Below, piece by piece: positions 33,175 to 42,811 of a DNA stretch of 64,000 bases; the first letter of the stretch is position 1; each line of letters starts with the position of its first letter. The DNA lies in the NCBI GenBank assembly GCA_003343705.1, contig QAKR01000026.1, positions 1 to 64,000 on the forward strand. The letters are read 5' to 3'. Source of the stretch: Clostridiales bacterium. GTDB lineage: Bacteria; Bacillota; Clostridia; Oscillospirales; UBA644. A model generated the notes under the pieces. That model was not told where the DNA came from. It did no database searches and saw only the letters and a list, made by a program, of their open reading frames with translations. A program made the position numbers and the translations under genes.

Positions 33175-33405
33175 AGCGAAAACCTCCCCTTAATATCAAA
33201 AACAAAGTTTTTTTTTAGTTTAAGCAGTAATAGCGGTGAAAGTGTTTAAATGTTTATTTTTTATTAAAATCAAGCAGATTTTACGTTGTTAAAGTTGTGT
33301 TGTAAAAAATGTTGGAGGTGTTGAAAGTTTATTTTTCATGAATTTTGCACCTTTGAAATCTATTGCTTGTTTAAAATTTTTTGAAGATGTTGTTGAAAAC
33401 TCAGA
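33175..33405. other. dnaA-dnaN intergenic region, candidate part of oriC
   Basis: A 231-nt AT-rich spacer. Read on the minus strand it contains several related motifs: TTTTCAACA (33391-33399), CTTTCAACA near 33318-33326, TTTACAACA near 33298-33306 and TTTAACAAC near 33286-33294. The first resembles TTATCCACA with two changes, but no canonical DnaA box was found. The gene-strand switch nearby fits an origin. The role as oriC is inference. Confidence 0.45.
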
Positions 33406-34767
33406 TTAATAACTGCGAATATTTTTTATAATATCATCAATCTTTGATTTAAGAAAAATACTGTCTTCAATCTTTGTCTCAACTTTTTTTATAGAGTGAT
33501 GAGTTGTGGCGTGATCTCTGTTAAACTCTTCTCCTATTTTTTCAAGTGACATATCTGTTATTTCTCTTATAACATACATTGCAACTTGACGTGCAAAGGT
33601 AATGTTTGCACTTTGTTTTTTACTTTTTATATCGTCAACAGAAACTTCAAATTCTCTTGAGACTTCAGTTAGAACTTTATCTACAACAATAGGTTCTGGT
33701 TCATTTTCTGTTGTTATATCTTTAATTGCAATTTCTGCTATTGCTATATTTGGCGGTGAATTAGATATAAGCTGAATTGCTTTAAGCTTTTTTAAAACAC
33801 CCTCTATCTGGCGTATGTTGTGTTTTATACGTTGAGCTATAAATGTTATTACATCATCGGATATTTTTATATTGAATTGTTCTGCTTTTTGTTTTATAAT
33901 TGCAACTTTAAGCTCATATTCAGGCATAACTATATCTGCCGTAATTCCCTGTTCAAAACGTGCTCTCAGACGTGTGTCAAGATATGCAATATCACGAGGG
34001 GGACGGTCAGATGATAGAATTATTTGCTTGTTATTTTCGTATAATGCGTCAAATGTATGGAAAAATTCTATTTGTGAAAGCTCTTTACCTGCAATAAACT
34101 GAATATCATCTACCAAAAGAACATCTACAGAGCGATATTTCTTTTTAAAATCAGTCATTGTTCTTTTCTGGTCACCCAGGGGTGCACGACCTTTTTGAGT
34201 CAGCTCAACAAGTTCATTAACAAAGTCTTCGCTTTTTATGTAAAGAACTTTAGATTTCGGAAACAGTTTTTGAGTTTCATTTTTTATTGCATACAAAAGA
34301 TGGGTTTTACCAAGCCCTGTATTTCCGTATATAAAAAGCGGATTATATGCGCGTGCTGGGCTTTTTGCAACGGCAAGACATGCCGCGTATGCGTGTTTGT
34401 TTGAATCACCTACTACGAAATTATCAAAAGTGTATTCGTTATAAACAGGTGTTATACTTTCCTCAATTTCTGCAACCGTTTCAGAAGTTTCAATAGGTTT
34501 TATTTTATTTGTTTTCATTTCGTTAGATGTAATTATGGATATATCCATTTCAAACCCGGCAACTTCTGCGAGAGCTGTTTTTATAACATCTTTATATTTT
34601 GCAGTAACAACATCTTTTTGAAATTGTGATTCTACTAATAGAACAGCACAGTCACTTTCGTATTTAACAGGCTGTATAGATTTAATCCAAAGATCAAAGG
34701 CTGTCGTTGTTATGGTACCTTCAAGCGTTTCTACTGCTTTGTACCATACATTTTTGAATTCCTGCAT
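33406..34767 (-). CDS. dnaA: Chromosomal replication initiator DnaA
   Basis: DnaA-ATP binds DnaA boxes and melts the origin. Of about 453 residues, the N-terminal helicase-interaction domain starts MQEFKNVWYKAVETLEG. The AAA+ domain has NPLFIYGNTGLGKTHLL near residue 145 and Walker B DVLLVDDIQFIAG near 210. The C-terminal DNA-binding domain ends with EEFNRDHATTHHSIKKVE. The ATG at 34767 is 5 nt after GGAGG, whereas the alternative ATG at 34779 overlaps that site. Transcribed leftward from a promoter at 34822-34850, leading the dnaA-lacZ gene series. Confidence 0.97.
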   Translation of the reverse strand: MQEFKNVWYKAVETLEGTITTTAFDLWIKSIQPVKYESDCAVLLVESQFQKDVVTAKYKDVIKTALAEVAGFEMDISIITSNEMKTNKIKPIETSETVAEIEESITPVYNEYTFDNFVVGDSNKHAYAACLAVAKSPARAYNPLFIYGNTGLGKTHLLYAIKNETQKLFPKSKVLYIKSEDFVNELVELTQKGRAPLGDQKRTMTDFKKKYRSVDVLLVDDIQFIAGKELSQIEFFHTFDALYENNKQIILSSDRPPRDIAYLDTRLRARFEQGITADIVMPEYELKVAIIKQKAEQFNIKISDDVITFIAQRIKHNIRQIEGVLKKLKAIQLISNSPPNIAIAEIAIKDITTENEPEPIVVDKVLTEVSREFEVSVDDIKSKKQSANITFARQVAMYVIREITDMSLEKIGEEFNRDHATTHHSIKKVETKIEDSIFLKSKIDDIIKNIRSY

Positions 34768-34821
34768 ATAGACCTCCATATCTTCGTATATTATATATAA
34801 TAATCATACTATAACCAAATC

Positions 34822-34850
34822 ATTATATCATACAGTATATGTCATTTCAA
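34822..34850 (-). promoter_or_regulatory. Sigma-A promoter of dnaA
   Basis: On the minus strand, TTGAAA, a 17-nt spacer and TATAAT. The predicted start is near 34815, about 48 nt before the dnaA ATG. Confidence 0.75.
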
Positions 34851-34910
34851 TAGGCAATTTAAACAAAAAGAGTTAAAAAAAGATATTTTTTCGAAATTAT
34901 TAAGGAGGAC

Positions 34911-34940
34911 TTGACAAAACGGTGTATTTTGTTATATAAT
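34911..34940 (+). promoter_or_regulatory. Sigma-A promoter of rpmH-rnpA
   Basis: TTGACA, an 18-nt spacer and TATAAT, followed by a leader of about 88 nt to rpmH. It is divergent from the dnaA promoter, about 60 nt away. Confidence 0.85.
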
Positions 34941-35034
34941 GTTAGTTAGTTGACGATTAGACTGAGGTTACAGTTTTTTAGTTGATTTTAAATTTGATTT
35001 TTGTTTGTAATTATTCAGCAAGGAGGGTTGTAAA

Positions 35035-35169
35035 TTGGTTAGAACATATCAGCCTAAAAAAAGGCAGCGCAGTAAAGAACACGGTTTTCGTAAAAGAATG
35101 AGAACAGCAAACGGCAGAAAGGTTCTGTCAAGAAGACGCGCAAAGGGAAGAAAACAACTTTCCTATTAA
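35035..35169 (+). CDS. rpmH: 50S ribosomal protein L34
   Basis: A 44-residue basic ribosomal protein, too short for a typical ORF cutoff. It reads [20 protein letters not shown] and ends [15 protein letters not shown], matching L34 over its full length. The start is a TTG at 35035 with AAGGAGG upstream. As usual it lies divergent from dnaA and before rnpA. Confidence 0.97.
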   Translation: MVRTYQPKKRQRSKEHGFRKRMRTANGRKVLSRRRAKGRKQLSY

Positions 35170-35181
35170 TCGGAAAAATAT

Positions 35182-35240
35182 GAACCGGTGGAAGTTTTCT
35201 TGCAAACCAGCAGGCAGTAAACCATCGGTTCGTTTGTTTT
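35182..35240 (+). terminator. Hairpin between rpmH and rnpA, possible partial terminator
   Basis: A 10-bp stem (GAACCGGTGG / CCATCGGTTC, one G-U pair) with a 30-nt loop, followed by a T-rich stretch GTTTGTTTT. Its place just after rpmH suggests it lowers transcription of rnpA relative to L34, or protects the rpmH mRNA end. The function is inferred. Confidence 0.5.
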
Positions 35241-35253
35241 CAAGCCGTAAAAA

Positions 35254-35592
35254 ATGAAAAAAACAATATCTTTAACGGAGAATAGAATTTTCCGACAACT
35301 TTATGCAAAAGGGAAAAGCGATGCTTATCCTCTTTTTATTCTATATTTCAAACGGAACAACAGAGATTTCAACACTCTTGGTATAACAGTCAGTAAAAAA
35401 ACAGGCAATGCGGTTAAACGAAACCGATCAAAACGAGTTATCAGAGAGGCGTACAGGCTTTCGGAGAACAAAATCAAATGCGGTTATAATTTTGTTTTTG
35501 TTGCGAGAGGCGGAACTGCTTTTGTTCCGATGAATGCTGTTAAAAAACAAATGGAAACAGCATTCAAAAAAAACGGGCTTGAAATAGAATGA
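35254..35592 (+). CDS. rnpA: Ribonuclease P protein component
   Basis: The protein subunit of RNase P, which helps the RNA subunit bind pre-tRNA 5' leaders. A 112-residue basic protein with [16 protein letters not shown] near the start and the RNR motif region [20 protein letters not shown] near residue 48. Its end overlaps yidD by 4 nt (ATGA). The ribosome site is weak, so expression may rely on linkage to rpmH. Confidence 0.95.
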   Translation: MKKTISLTENRIFRQLYAKGKSDAYPLFILYFKRNNRDFNTLGITVSKKTGNAVKRNRSKRVIREAYRLSENKIKCGYNFVFVARGGTAFVPMNAVKKQMETAFKKNGLEIE

Positions 35593-35822
35593 AACGTGTA
35601 GCAATTGCTTTAATAAAGTTTTATCAAAAAAATGTTTCATCTGCAAAACGCCCTTGTTGCCGATTTTATCCAACGTGCTCATCATATGCACTTGAAGCCT
35701 TTGAAAAACATAGTTTTTTTAAAGCTTTAGGCTTTTCATTATGGCGAATTTTAAGGTGTAATCCCTTTTGTAAAGGCGGATATGACCCGGTGCCGCCGGT
35801 AAAAAAAAATAGGAGAAAATAA
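35589..35822 (+). CDS. yidD: Membrane protein insertion efficiency factor YidD
   Basis: A 77-residue protein assisting YidC-dependent insertion. It has the family core [29 protein letters not shown] and the end [16 protein letters not shown]. It sits between rnpA and yidC as in many bacteria, with a 4-nt overlap upstream and zero gap downstream. Confidence 0.94.
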   Translation: MKRVAIALIKFYQKNVSSAKRPCCRFYPTCSSYALEAFEKHSFFKALGFSLWRILRCNPFCKGGYDPVPPVKKNRRK

Positions 35823-36875
35823 ATGCTCGATAATTTAATGCTTATCATATATTATCCTCTCGGAATGCTTTTTAAGCTGTGCTATATGATAATACAAGAC
35901 TACGGTGTCGCAATATTACTTTTTGCTGTAATAGCAAAACTTGTTCTGCTCCCGCTTAGTATTAAAAATGAAAAAGGCCGCCTTAAAATGCAGGCTGTTC
36001 AACCTAAAATGAAGGCGTTACAAGATAAATATAAAGGCAATACAAGAGACCCAAAATATTCCGAAGAAATGCAAAAACTTTATGAGCAGGAAGGTTATAA
36101 TCCTATGTCAGGGTGTCTTCCACAGCTTATACAGTTGCCGATCATTCTCGGTCTTTGGAATGCGATTCGAAATCCTTTAACTTATATTTCCGGTTTTACA
36201 AACAATAAAGTTGCGGAAATAGGTAAAGCATTTTTAGATGCAGGTAAATTGCCGGGCAATGTTACTGAAACTAATCTTTCTTCATGGTTAGCAACAAATC
36301 AAATCTCACTTGTAGATTTGCTTAACAATCAAAGAGATGTTATAAGTGCTGTAGATATAGGCTCTTATACAAATATAAATCTGAATATATTCGGATTTTT
36401 AGGTGATATAGTAGGAACAAACCCTCAATGGAACAATTGGACAATCATAATTCCTATAATTTCTGGTATTACATCGTTTTTAGTAGGATATATTTCAACA
36501 AAAATGAATGCTCCGAAAGACGATCCGGAAGCTGCAAAGGCGATGAAAAAAAGCATGGGTGCAATGCTTTATATAATGCCGCTTATTTCTGTATGGATCG
36601 CATTTAGTTTTACGATTGCAATTGCATTCTACTGGATAGTTTCAAACTTGCTCAGTATGCTTCAAGCTGTTCTGTTACCAAAATATATGGATATGAAAGA
36701 ATCTCGACGAAAAGCAAAAGAACCTGTGGTTGTTAAAGAGAAAAAATTAAATTATAATCAAATTGAAAAGATGGAAAGAGAAAAGAAGATGAAAGAAAAA
36801 AACGGTGAAAAAGATGAAACCGTTTTAGAAGTTAAGCAGGAAGATTATAAAATTAATAACGAGGATGAAAAATAA
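35823..36875 (+). CDS. yidC: Membrane protein insertase YidC
   Basis: YidC/Oxa1 inserts proteins into the cytoplasmic membrane, alone or with SecYEG. The 350-residue protein has about five hydrophobic segments. The first core helix (VAILLFAVIAKLVLLPL) is followed by the amphipathic coiled-coil hairpin MQAVQPKMKALQDKYKG, then GYNPMSGCLPQLIQLPIILGLWNAI near 95. The C-terminal tail is long and Lys/Glu-rich, as in forms that contact the ribosome. No large periplasmic P1 domain, as expected in Gram-positives. It overlaps jag by one base. Confidence 0.95.
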   Translation: MLDNLMLIIYYPLGMLFKLCYMIIQDYGVAILLFAVIAKLVLLPLSIKNEKGRLKMQAVQPKMKALQDKYKGNTRDPKYSEEMQKLYEQEGYNPMSGCLPQLIQLPIILGLWNAIRNPLTYISGFTNNKVAEIGKAFLDAGKLPGNVTETNLSSWLATNQISLVDLLNNQRDVISAVDIGSYTNINLNIFGFLGDIVGTNPQWNNWTIIIPIISGITSFLVGYISTKMNAPKDDPEAAKAMKKSMGAMLYIMPLISVWIAFSFTIAIAFYWIVSNLLSMLQAVLLPKYMDMKESRRKAKEPVVVKEKKLNYNQIEKMEREKKMKEKNGEKDETVLEVKQEDYKINNEDEK

Positions 36876-37693
36876 TGGAAAAATTATTCACAGGCAAAAC
36901 CATTGAGGAAGCTATTGAAGCAGCTTGCACCGATCTCGGGAAATCAAAAGAGGATTTTGCTTACGAAATAGTGGAATATCCTAATAAAGGATTTTTAGGA
37001 ATAGGTTCTAAACCTGCTCAAATCAGGGTTAATTTTCATGAACAAACAGAAGCAAAACCTATTCGTGAAAAAGCACCGCAGGACAAACGTCCATCTGGGA
37101 GTTTTGAAAAGGTTGTAAGAAACGAAAGACCTATGCGTGAAATTTCAAAGCCGGTTGAATCATCTGTTAAATTTGAAAAGCCATTAAAGAAAGAAAAAAG
37201 AATTCTTGAAGGTGACGAGGCAGAAGTTGCAAAGTTTATTAACGGACTTTTTGATTTAATGAAAATTAAAGCAGAAGACATTGATGTTGAGATAGAAGAA
37301 GGTAAGTACATTAAAATTGATATGAACGGTGAAGAATTATCGTTGCTAACACGTAAACAAGGTGAAGCAATTGAAGCTGTTCAATTAATGACCTCTCTGT
37401 ACATGAATCGTAAAAACGAGCAGTATTACAAAGCAACAATTGATGTAAATAATTTCCGTGAACAATCTATTGAAAAACTTGAAAGGCTTGCAATGAAAAC
37501 AGCAAGTCAGGTTTTAAAAACAAAAAAAAGAGTTACTTTACGGCCTATGACATCTTTCCAGCGCCGTGTTATTCATTCAAAATTGCAAGAAGTTGATAAA
37601 ATAACAACATACTCTGTTGGTGAAGATCCGGGAAGACGCGTGGTTGTACAATATCAGTGGCCGGAAAAAAAGCAAGCAAATAAAATAAACTGA
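36875..37693 (+). CDS. jag: RNA-binding protein Jag (KhpB)
   Basis: A 272-residue RNA-binding protein linked in Firmicutes to cell elongation and sporulation control, usually paired with KhpA. Domains in order: N-terminal Jag_N (TGKTIEEAIEAACTDLGKSKEDFAYEIVEYPNKG..., residues 5-55), a charged linker, a KH domain (near 155-200, LLTRKQGEAIEAVQLMTSLY) and a C-terminal R3H domain (LRPMTSFQRRVIHSKLQ near 225). It is the last gene before the terminator at 37725. Confidence 0.94.
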   Translation: MEKLFTGKTIEEAIEAACTDLGKSKEDFAYEIVEYPNKGFLGIGSKPAQIRVNFHEQTEAKPIREKAPQDKRPSGSFEKVVRNERPMREISKPVESSVKFEKPLKKEKRILEGDEAEVAKFINGLFDLMKIKAEDIDVEIEEGKYIKIDMNGEELSLLTRKQGEAIEAVQLMTSLYMNRKNEQYYKATIDVNNFREQSIEKLERLAMKTASQVLKTKKRVTLRPMTSFQRRVIHSKLQEVDKITTYSVGEDPGRRVVVQYQWPEKKQANKIN

Positions 37694-37724
37694 GCCTCCC
37701 TTTCAGAGGTCAGAAAAAGCTATT

Positions 37725-37753
37725 AAAAAGGGTCGCAAAAAGCGACCCTTTTT
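37725..37753 (+). terminator. Intrinsic terminator after jag
   Basis: AAAAAGGGTCGC / GCGACCCTTTTT stem of 12 bp with a 5-A loop and a T run. It ends the rpmH-jag transcript; mnmE follows after about 100 nt. Confidence 0.93.
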
Positions 37754-37852
37754 GAACTAAAAATATAATTAGGGTTTTTACGTAAAATAAAGCAATAATG
37801 CTTTCTTAACGATTAAAATATCCCGGTATTCGTGAAAGGATAAATTTAGAAT

Positions 37853-39193
37853 ATGGATACCATTGTTGCTCTTTCAACTGCACCCATAACCTCTGCTATA
37901 GGTATTGTAAGGTTATCGGGAAACTCCTCTTTTGAAATTGTTGAAAAGTTCTTTTCCAAGCCTATATCAGATGTTAAAAGCCATACTGTTTCGCATGGTA
38001 AAATACTTGATACTAACGGAAATATCGTTGATGACGTGTTAATTACAGTTTTTCGTTCTCCAACTTCTTATACAGGTGAAAACATTGTTGAAATCTCTTG
38101 TCACGGAAGTCCGTTTGTCCTTAAACGAGTAGTAGAGCTTGCAATTGAGAACGGAGCACGCAAGGCTTCTGGAGGAGAATTTACTAAGCGGGCATTTTTA
38201 AACGGTAAACTTGATCTTGCACAGGCAGAAGCAGTTATAGATCTTATAGAAGCTGAAAGTGAGAGGGAAAGCGGAATTTCTCTTAAAAATTTACATGGAG
38301 ATCTTTCTTTAAGTATTGAAAAATTAAGAAAAAATATTCTTGATATTTGTGCACAGATACTTGCATTTATAGATTATCCTGATGATGATATCGCGGATGT
38401 TAGTACCGAGACATTGGAAAACAGCGTTAAAGAAGCATTTAATACAGTGACAAAATTAAAAAATTCATATAATACCGGAAGACTTATAAAAGATGGTGTA
38501 AAAACTGTTATATGCGGCAAACCGAATGTAGGTAAATCTTCTCTTATGAACAGATTAACCGGATTTGAACGCAGTATTGTTACGGATATTGCAGGAACTA
38601 CACGTGATATTATTGAAGAAAAAACATTGTTCGCCGGTATAAAACTTGTGCTTTCCGACACTGCCGGGATTCATGAAAGCAACGATACAGTTGAAAAAAT
38701 TGGTGTAGAGCGTGCAGAAAAAAAACTTAAAGAAGCGGATTTAATATTTTTTGTCTGCGATGCTAAAAAAGATTTAGATGAAAACGACAATCGCATAATT
38801 GAGAAGATAAAACATGTTGACGGAGTGAAAATAGCAGTTATTAATAAAAGTGATGAAGGAAATAACTTTTTTAAATTATCTGATTTTAATTCAACCGTAA
38901 CAGTCAGTGCCAAAACCGGAGAAGGCTTTGATTTACTTGAAAAAACAGTTATAGATAATTTTGAATATATAAGTACTCAAAATAATGATATAATTATGAA
39001 TGCGCGACAGTATGAATGTATTTGCAGGGCTTTTAACGCTCTTAAAAATGCACTTGACAATATAAAGCTTACACCGGATGCAATTATAACTGATTTAGAG
39101 CGAGCGGTAGGGGCTTTGGGAGAAGTTACCGGAAAAACAACCGGAGAGGAGATTATCGAAAATATTTTTTCGAGATTTTGTGTGGGTAAATGA
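37853..39193 (+). CDS. mnmE: tRNA modification GTPase MnmE
   Basis: With MnmG, it installs the cmnm5/nm5 group on wobble uridine 34 of certain tRNAs, using methylene-tetrahydrofolate. The N-terminal folate-binding domain starts [23 protein letters not shown]. The inserted Ras-like G domain has GKPNVGKSS near residue 222, DTAGIHE near 269 and NKSD near 332. The C-terminus ends FCVGK with the conserved cysteine. Length 446 fits. It overlaps mnmG by 4 nt (ATGA). Confidence 0.96.
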   Translation: MDTIVALSTAPITSAIGIVRLSGNSSFEIVEKFFSKPISDVKSHTVSHGKILDTNGNIVDDVLITVFRSPTSYTGENIVEISCHGSPFVLKRVVELAIENGARKASGGEFTKRAFLNGKLDLAQAEAVIDLIEAESERESGISLKNLHGDLSLSIEKLRKNILDICAQILAFIDYPDDDIADVSTETLENSVKEAFNTVTKLKNSYNTGRLIKDGVKTVICGKPNVGKSSLMNRLTGFERSIVTDIAGTTRDIIEEKTLFAGIKLVLSDTAGIHESNDTVEKIGVERAEKKLKEADLIFFVCDAKKDLDENDNRIIEKIKHVDGVKIAVINKSDEGNNFFKLSDFNSTVTVSAKTGEGFDLLEKTVIDNFEYISTQNNDIIMNARQYECICRAFNALKNALDNIKLTPDAIITDLERAVGALGEVTGKTTGEEIIENIFSRFCVGK

Positions 39194-41055
39194 GATATAA
39201 TGCAGGTAAAACAGATGTTGCAGTTATTGGGGCAGGACATGCAGGTGTAGAGGCTGCGCTGGCTGCTGCGCGTCTCGGAGTTCATACAACTCTTTTTACA
39301 ATTAATTTAGACAGTATTGCTAACTTGCCGTGTAATCCATCTATAGGAGGGACGGCAAAAGGCCATTTAGTTCGTGAAATAGACGCATTGGGTGGGGAAA
39401 TGGCCAAGGCTGCGGATAAAATATTTTTACAAAGCCGTATGCTTAACCTTGGTAAAGGGCCTGCTGTTCATTCTCCTCGTATTCAAGCAGATAGGCGAAA
39501 ATATCAAGCAATAATGAAAAAAACGTTGGAAGATACGGAAAATTTAAGTATAAAACAAACAGAGATAGTTGAAATTATCGTTGAGGATAATCAAATAAAG
39601 GGAGTTGTCACACGCCTCGGTGCTGTGTTTGAAGCAAAAACAGTTATTATTGCAACAGGAACATATCTTGAAGGTAAAATTTTTGTAGGTGATACTTCTT
39701 ATGAAGGTGGCCCTGACGGACTATATGCAGCAAAAGGGCTTTCAAAAAGTCTGTCTGATTTCGGAATACGTCTAATGCGGTTTAAGACGGGAACGCCAGC
39801 TCGTATTCACCGCAGATCAGTTGATCTGTCAAAACTTGAAGTACAACACGGAGATGAAAAAATTGTTCCTATGAGTTTTGAAAATACAGATATAGGTAAA
39901 AATAAATGTGATTGCTATATTGTATATACGAATGAGACTACTCATAACATAATAAAGGAAAATTTACATAGATCTCCCCTTTATTCTGGGAATATACATG
40001 GTGTAGGGCCTCGTTATTGCCCGAGCATTGAAGATAAGGTTGTACGTTTTGCAGATAAACCTCGTCATCAACTTTTTTTGGAACCTATGGGCGAAGACAC
40101 AGAAGAAATGTATTTACAAGGGTTTTCATCCTCACTGCCGGAAGATGTTCAGGTTCAAATGGTCCATTCTCTTCCCGGTTTTGAAAATGCAATGATAATG
40201 CGTACTGCATATGCTATAGAATACGACTGTTGTGACCCGTTGCAGCTTAATTCAACATTGGAATTTAAGAATATATCAGGCCTTTACGGGGCCGGGCAAT
40301 TTAACGGAACGTCCGGTTATGAAGAAGCTGCTGCCCAAGGGCTTATTGCCGGAATAAATGCAGCATTTAAAGTCTGTGGAAAAGATCCACTTGTTTTGGA
40401 TAGGTCTACTTCGTATATAGGAACGCTTATAGACGATCTTGTGACTAAAGGTACAAAAGAACCATATAGAATTATGACATCACGTTCTGAATACCGCCTT
40501 GTCTTACGTCAAGATAACGCAGATACACGCCTCACACCTATCGGCTATAAGATAGGGCTCATTTCTGAACAAAGATATAGGGATTTTGTTGAAAAACAAA
40601 AATTAATTGATGAGGAAATAAAACGTTTAGAAAAAACATTTGTTCCTCCTAATAGAGAATTAATGATAATTCTTGAAGAAAGAAGTTCTTCTCCTATAAA
40701 AACGGGAGTTTCTTTAGCTGAACTTTTAAGACGACCTGAAATCAGATATAAAGACTTGTCCCCTGTTGATTCAAATCGCCCTAATTTGCCTGATGCAGTT
40801 AAGGAAGAGGTAGAAATTTCTATAAAATATGAAGGATATATAAAGCATCAGCTTGCGGAGATTGAGCAATTCAAGAAACTTGAAAATAAGAGACTTCCAA
40901 ACAATTTGGATTATTCGCAAATTCGAGGGCTTAGGTTAGAAGCTATACAAAAACTAAATAATCAAAAACCTGAAAATATAGGTCAGGCAAGCAGAATTTC
41001 AGGGGTTAGCCCGGCGGATATATCTGTTTTGCTAATTTATTTGGACATAAAATAA
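39190..41055 (+). CDS. mnmG: tRNA uridine-5-carboxymethylaminomethyl modification enzyme MnmG
   Basis: The FAD/NADH partner of MnmE. The 621-residue protein has the dinucleotide-binding [20 protein letters not shown] at residue 10, [25 protein letters not shown] near 45, the second family stretch [18 protein letters not shown] near 275 and [19 protein letters not shown] at the end. Translation is coupled to mnmE. rsmG, which often follows mnmG, is not here; a dockerin glycosidase gene follows after 12 nt. Confidence 0.96.
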   Translation: MRYNAGKTDVAVIGAGHAGVEAALAAARLGVHTTLFTINLDSIANLPCNPSIGGTAKGHLVREIDALGGEMAKAADKIFLQSRMLNLGKGPAVHSPRIQADRRKYQAIMKKTLEDTENLSIKQTEIVEIIVEDNQIKGVVTRLGAVFEAKTVIIATGTYLEGKIFVGDTSYEGGPDGLYAAKGLSKSLSDFGIRLMRFKTGTPARIHRRSVDLSKLEVQHGDEKIVPMSFENTDIGKNKCDCYIVYTNETTHNIIKENLHRSPLYSGNIHGVGPRYCPSIEDKVVRFADKPRHQLFLEPMGEDTEEMYLQGFSSSLPEDVQVQMVHSLPGFENAMIMRTAYAIEYDCCDPLQLNSTLEFKNISGLYGAGQFNGTSGYEEAAAQGLIAGINAAFKVCGKDPLVLDRSTSYIGTLIDDLVTKGTKEPYRIMTSRSEYRLVLRQDNADTRLTPIGYKIGLISEQRYRDFVEKQKLIDEEIKRLEKTFVPPNRELMIILEERSSSPIKTGVSLAELLRRPEIRYKDLSPVDSNRPNLPDAVKEEVEISIKYEGYIKHQLAEIEQFKKLENKRLPNNLDYSQIRGLRLEAIQKLNNQKPENIGQASRISGVSPADISVLLIYLDIK

Positions 41056-41067
41056 AAGGAGGTATGT

Positions 41068-42765
41068 ATGAAAAAGATTATATGTTCTGTTTTGGCAACA
41101 GTTTTTATTTTTATTAGTGCACAGGTTTTTATTGCAAAAGAAAACATCTATGAAAAAGGAGATATTAATCAAAACGGAAAAATTTCTCTTGTTGATGCTA
41201 TGTTAAGTTTTCGTCATATAGCCGGTAAAACTGAGTTGAACGAAGAACAAAAAAGATCAGCTGATATTAATTACAACAATAGTGTTGAGTTACAAGATTG
41301 TATGCAGCTTTTTAATTTTATTGCGGGTAAACAAAAACAACTTGTAAATGAGAGCAATCTTGAAAATGCTTATGAAAAGGCTGCAACGGCAGTTGTTTCA
41401 ACCGACGCTAATCAACAGCTGCTTCAGGGAATGGGAGTTGAGTTTGACCCTCATTTTTTTGTTTCGTATAATCCTTCTTTAACAGAAGAAGATTGGAACT
41501 TAATAATGAAGAGGCTTGATATTTTAGGTGTTCAATCATTTAGAATTATGGCAGCTCCCAGTTATTTTGAAAGTGTAAATGATAATGATGACCCTAATGT
41601 AATAAATTGGGATAATGTTAATTTCGAAACACAGCAGATTAAAACTATGTGCAGAATTCTTGATGCTGCAGAGCCACGAGGAATACAAGTAAATATAACG
41701 TTCTTCTGTGTTGATGTGGGATGGCTTGCACAATCAGGGCAATCGTATTGGGGGCAAGCACCGAATGATCTGGATGAATATGCAGAAAATATGAGCATAT
41801 TAATGCAGTACTTAATTAATAAAAAAGGTTATAATTGCATTAAAGATTTCACGCCTGCAAACGAGGCTTCGAACTGGTATACCAGTCCTGATGAACGTAC
41901 CCCTATTCAGTTCTATATTGATGCTTGCCGCAAAATCGACGAACGCTTTACTAAAGATGGAATACGTGAAAAGCTTAACTTTGTTTTAAATGATTACTAT
42001 CAGAATGATACATGGTTTAAAACATGCAGTACAGAGTTAAAAGATATTTCAGATGCATTTAATTTCCACACATATGCATATTCAGACGTTTCATCATATT
42101 ATGATATGAATTCTTTTTTTAATAAATTAATAACTCTTTCTGACGGAACGCCTTTGATTTGCGATGAATTCGGCGGAAAAAATATTGATGCATATCATCA
42201 GTTCGACATGGATACATATGAAAGAGGATTGTTTTATTCACGTTTTGTTGAAGCTTTTCTTAACGCAGGTGGAGCAGGTTTAAAAAGCTGGTGCTTTTTT
42301 GATCAATTTTATTATGCCGGCAGCCGTGAAGATGCACTTATGAATGTAGGCCTTTTTAAATATAAAGATGAAAACTGGGAAGTAAGACCGTTTTATCATG
42401 CATATGGGCTTATTATGAAATACACACGGCCGGGTTCATCGATATACCCTCTATCAGTAAAGGAAGTTACAGATAGCGGCATGGTTATGAAAAGACCGAA
42501 TATTACTGGTACAGCACTTCAATCTCCTGAAAAAAAATGGACATATCTTGTTACCAATAATGCAAGGCTTGATTCAAAAATGATTAAGATAGAAAATCCG
42601 CATTTAGATAGGCAGACAACTTTTAATGTTCATATTTACAGCGAGAATAATGTTTCTCTTTCCGAAAATCTTATTTCAGCCGTAAATAATTATTCTATCA
42701 CAATTTCTGATACTACTTATATAACTCTTGAACCGGAAACATTTGCGGTTATTACTGAGTATTGA
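41068..42765 (+). CDS. Secreted glycoside hydrolase (clan GH-A-like) with N-terminal dockerin-type domain
   Basis: A 565-residue exported protein. A signal peptide (residues 1-23) is followed by a dockerin-type repeat pair. The first calcium-loop unit is KGDINQNGKISLVDAMLSFRHIAGK near 32-57, the second ADINYNNSVELQDCMQLFNFIAG near 67-92. After a short linker comes a TIM-barrel hydrolase with GMGVEFDPHFF near 124. Likely acid/base is the Glu in TPANEAS (near 267) and likely nucleophile the Glu in CDEFGG (near 367), the usual clan GH-A spacing of about 100. The GH family and substrate are not certain. AAAGGAGG precedes the ATG. It follows mnmG by 12 nt, so it is probably co-transcribed. Confidence 0.8.
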   Translation: MKKIICSVLATVFIFISAQVFIAKENIYEKGDINQNGKISLVDAMLSFRHIAGKTELNEEQKRSADINYNNSVELQDCMQLFNFIAGKQKQLVNESNLENAYEKAATAVVSTDANQQLLQGMGVEFDPHFFVSYNPSLTEEDWNLIMKRLDILGVQSFRIMAAPSYFESVNDNDDPNVINWDNVNFETQQIKTMCRILDAAEPRGIQVNITFFCVDVGWLAQSGQSYWGQAPNDLDEYAENMSILMQYLINKKGYNCIKDFTPANEASNWYTSPDERTPIQFYIDACRKIDERFTKDGIREKLNFVLNDYYQNDTWFKTCSTELKDISDAFNFHTYAYSDVSSYYDMNSFFNKLITLSDGTPLICDEFGGKNIDAYHQFDMDTYERGLFYSRFVEAFLNAGGAGLKSWCFFDQFYYAGSREDALMNVGLFKYKDENWEVRPFYHAYGLIMKYTRPGSSIYPLSVKEVTDSGMVMKRPNITGTALQSPEKKWTYLVTNNARLDSKMIKIENPHLDRQTTFNVHIYSENNVSLSENLISAVNNYSITISDTTYITLEPETFAVITEY

Positions 42766-42811
42766 TTTTAAATACTGCACATGGTATGCAGTGAAAGGAA
42801 AGGCTATATAA

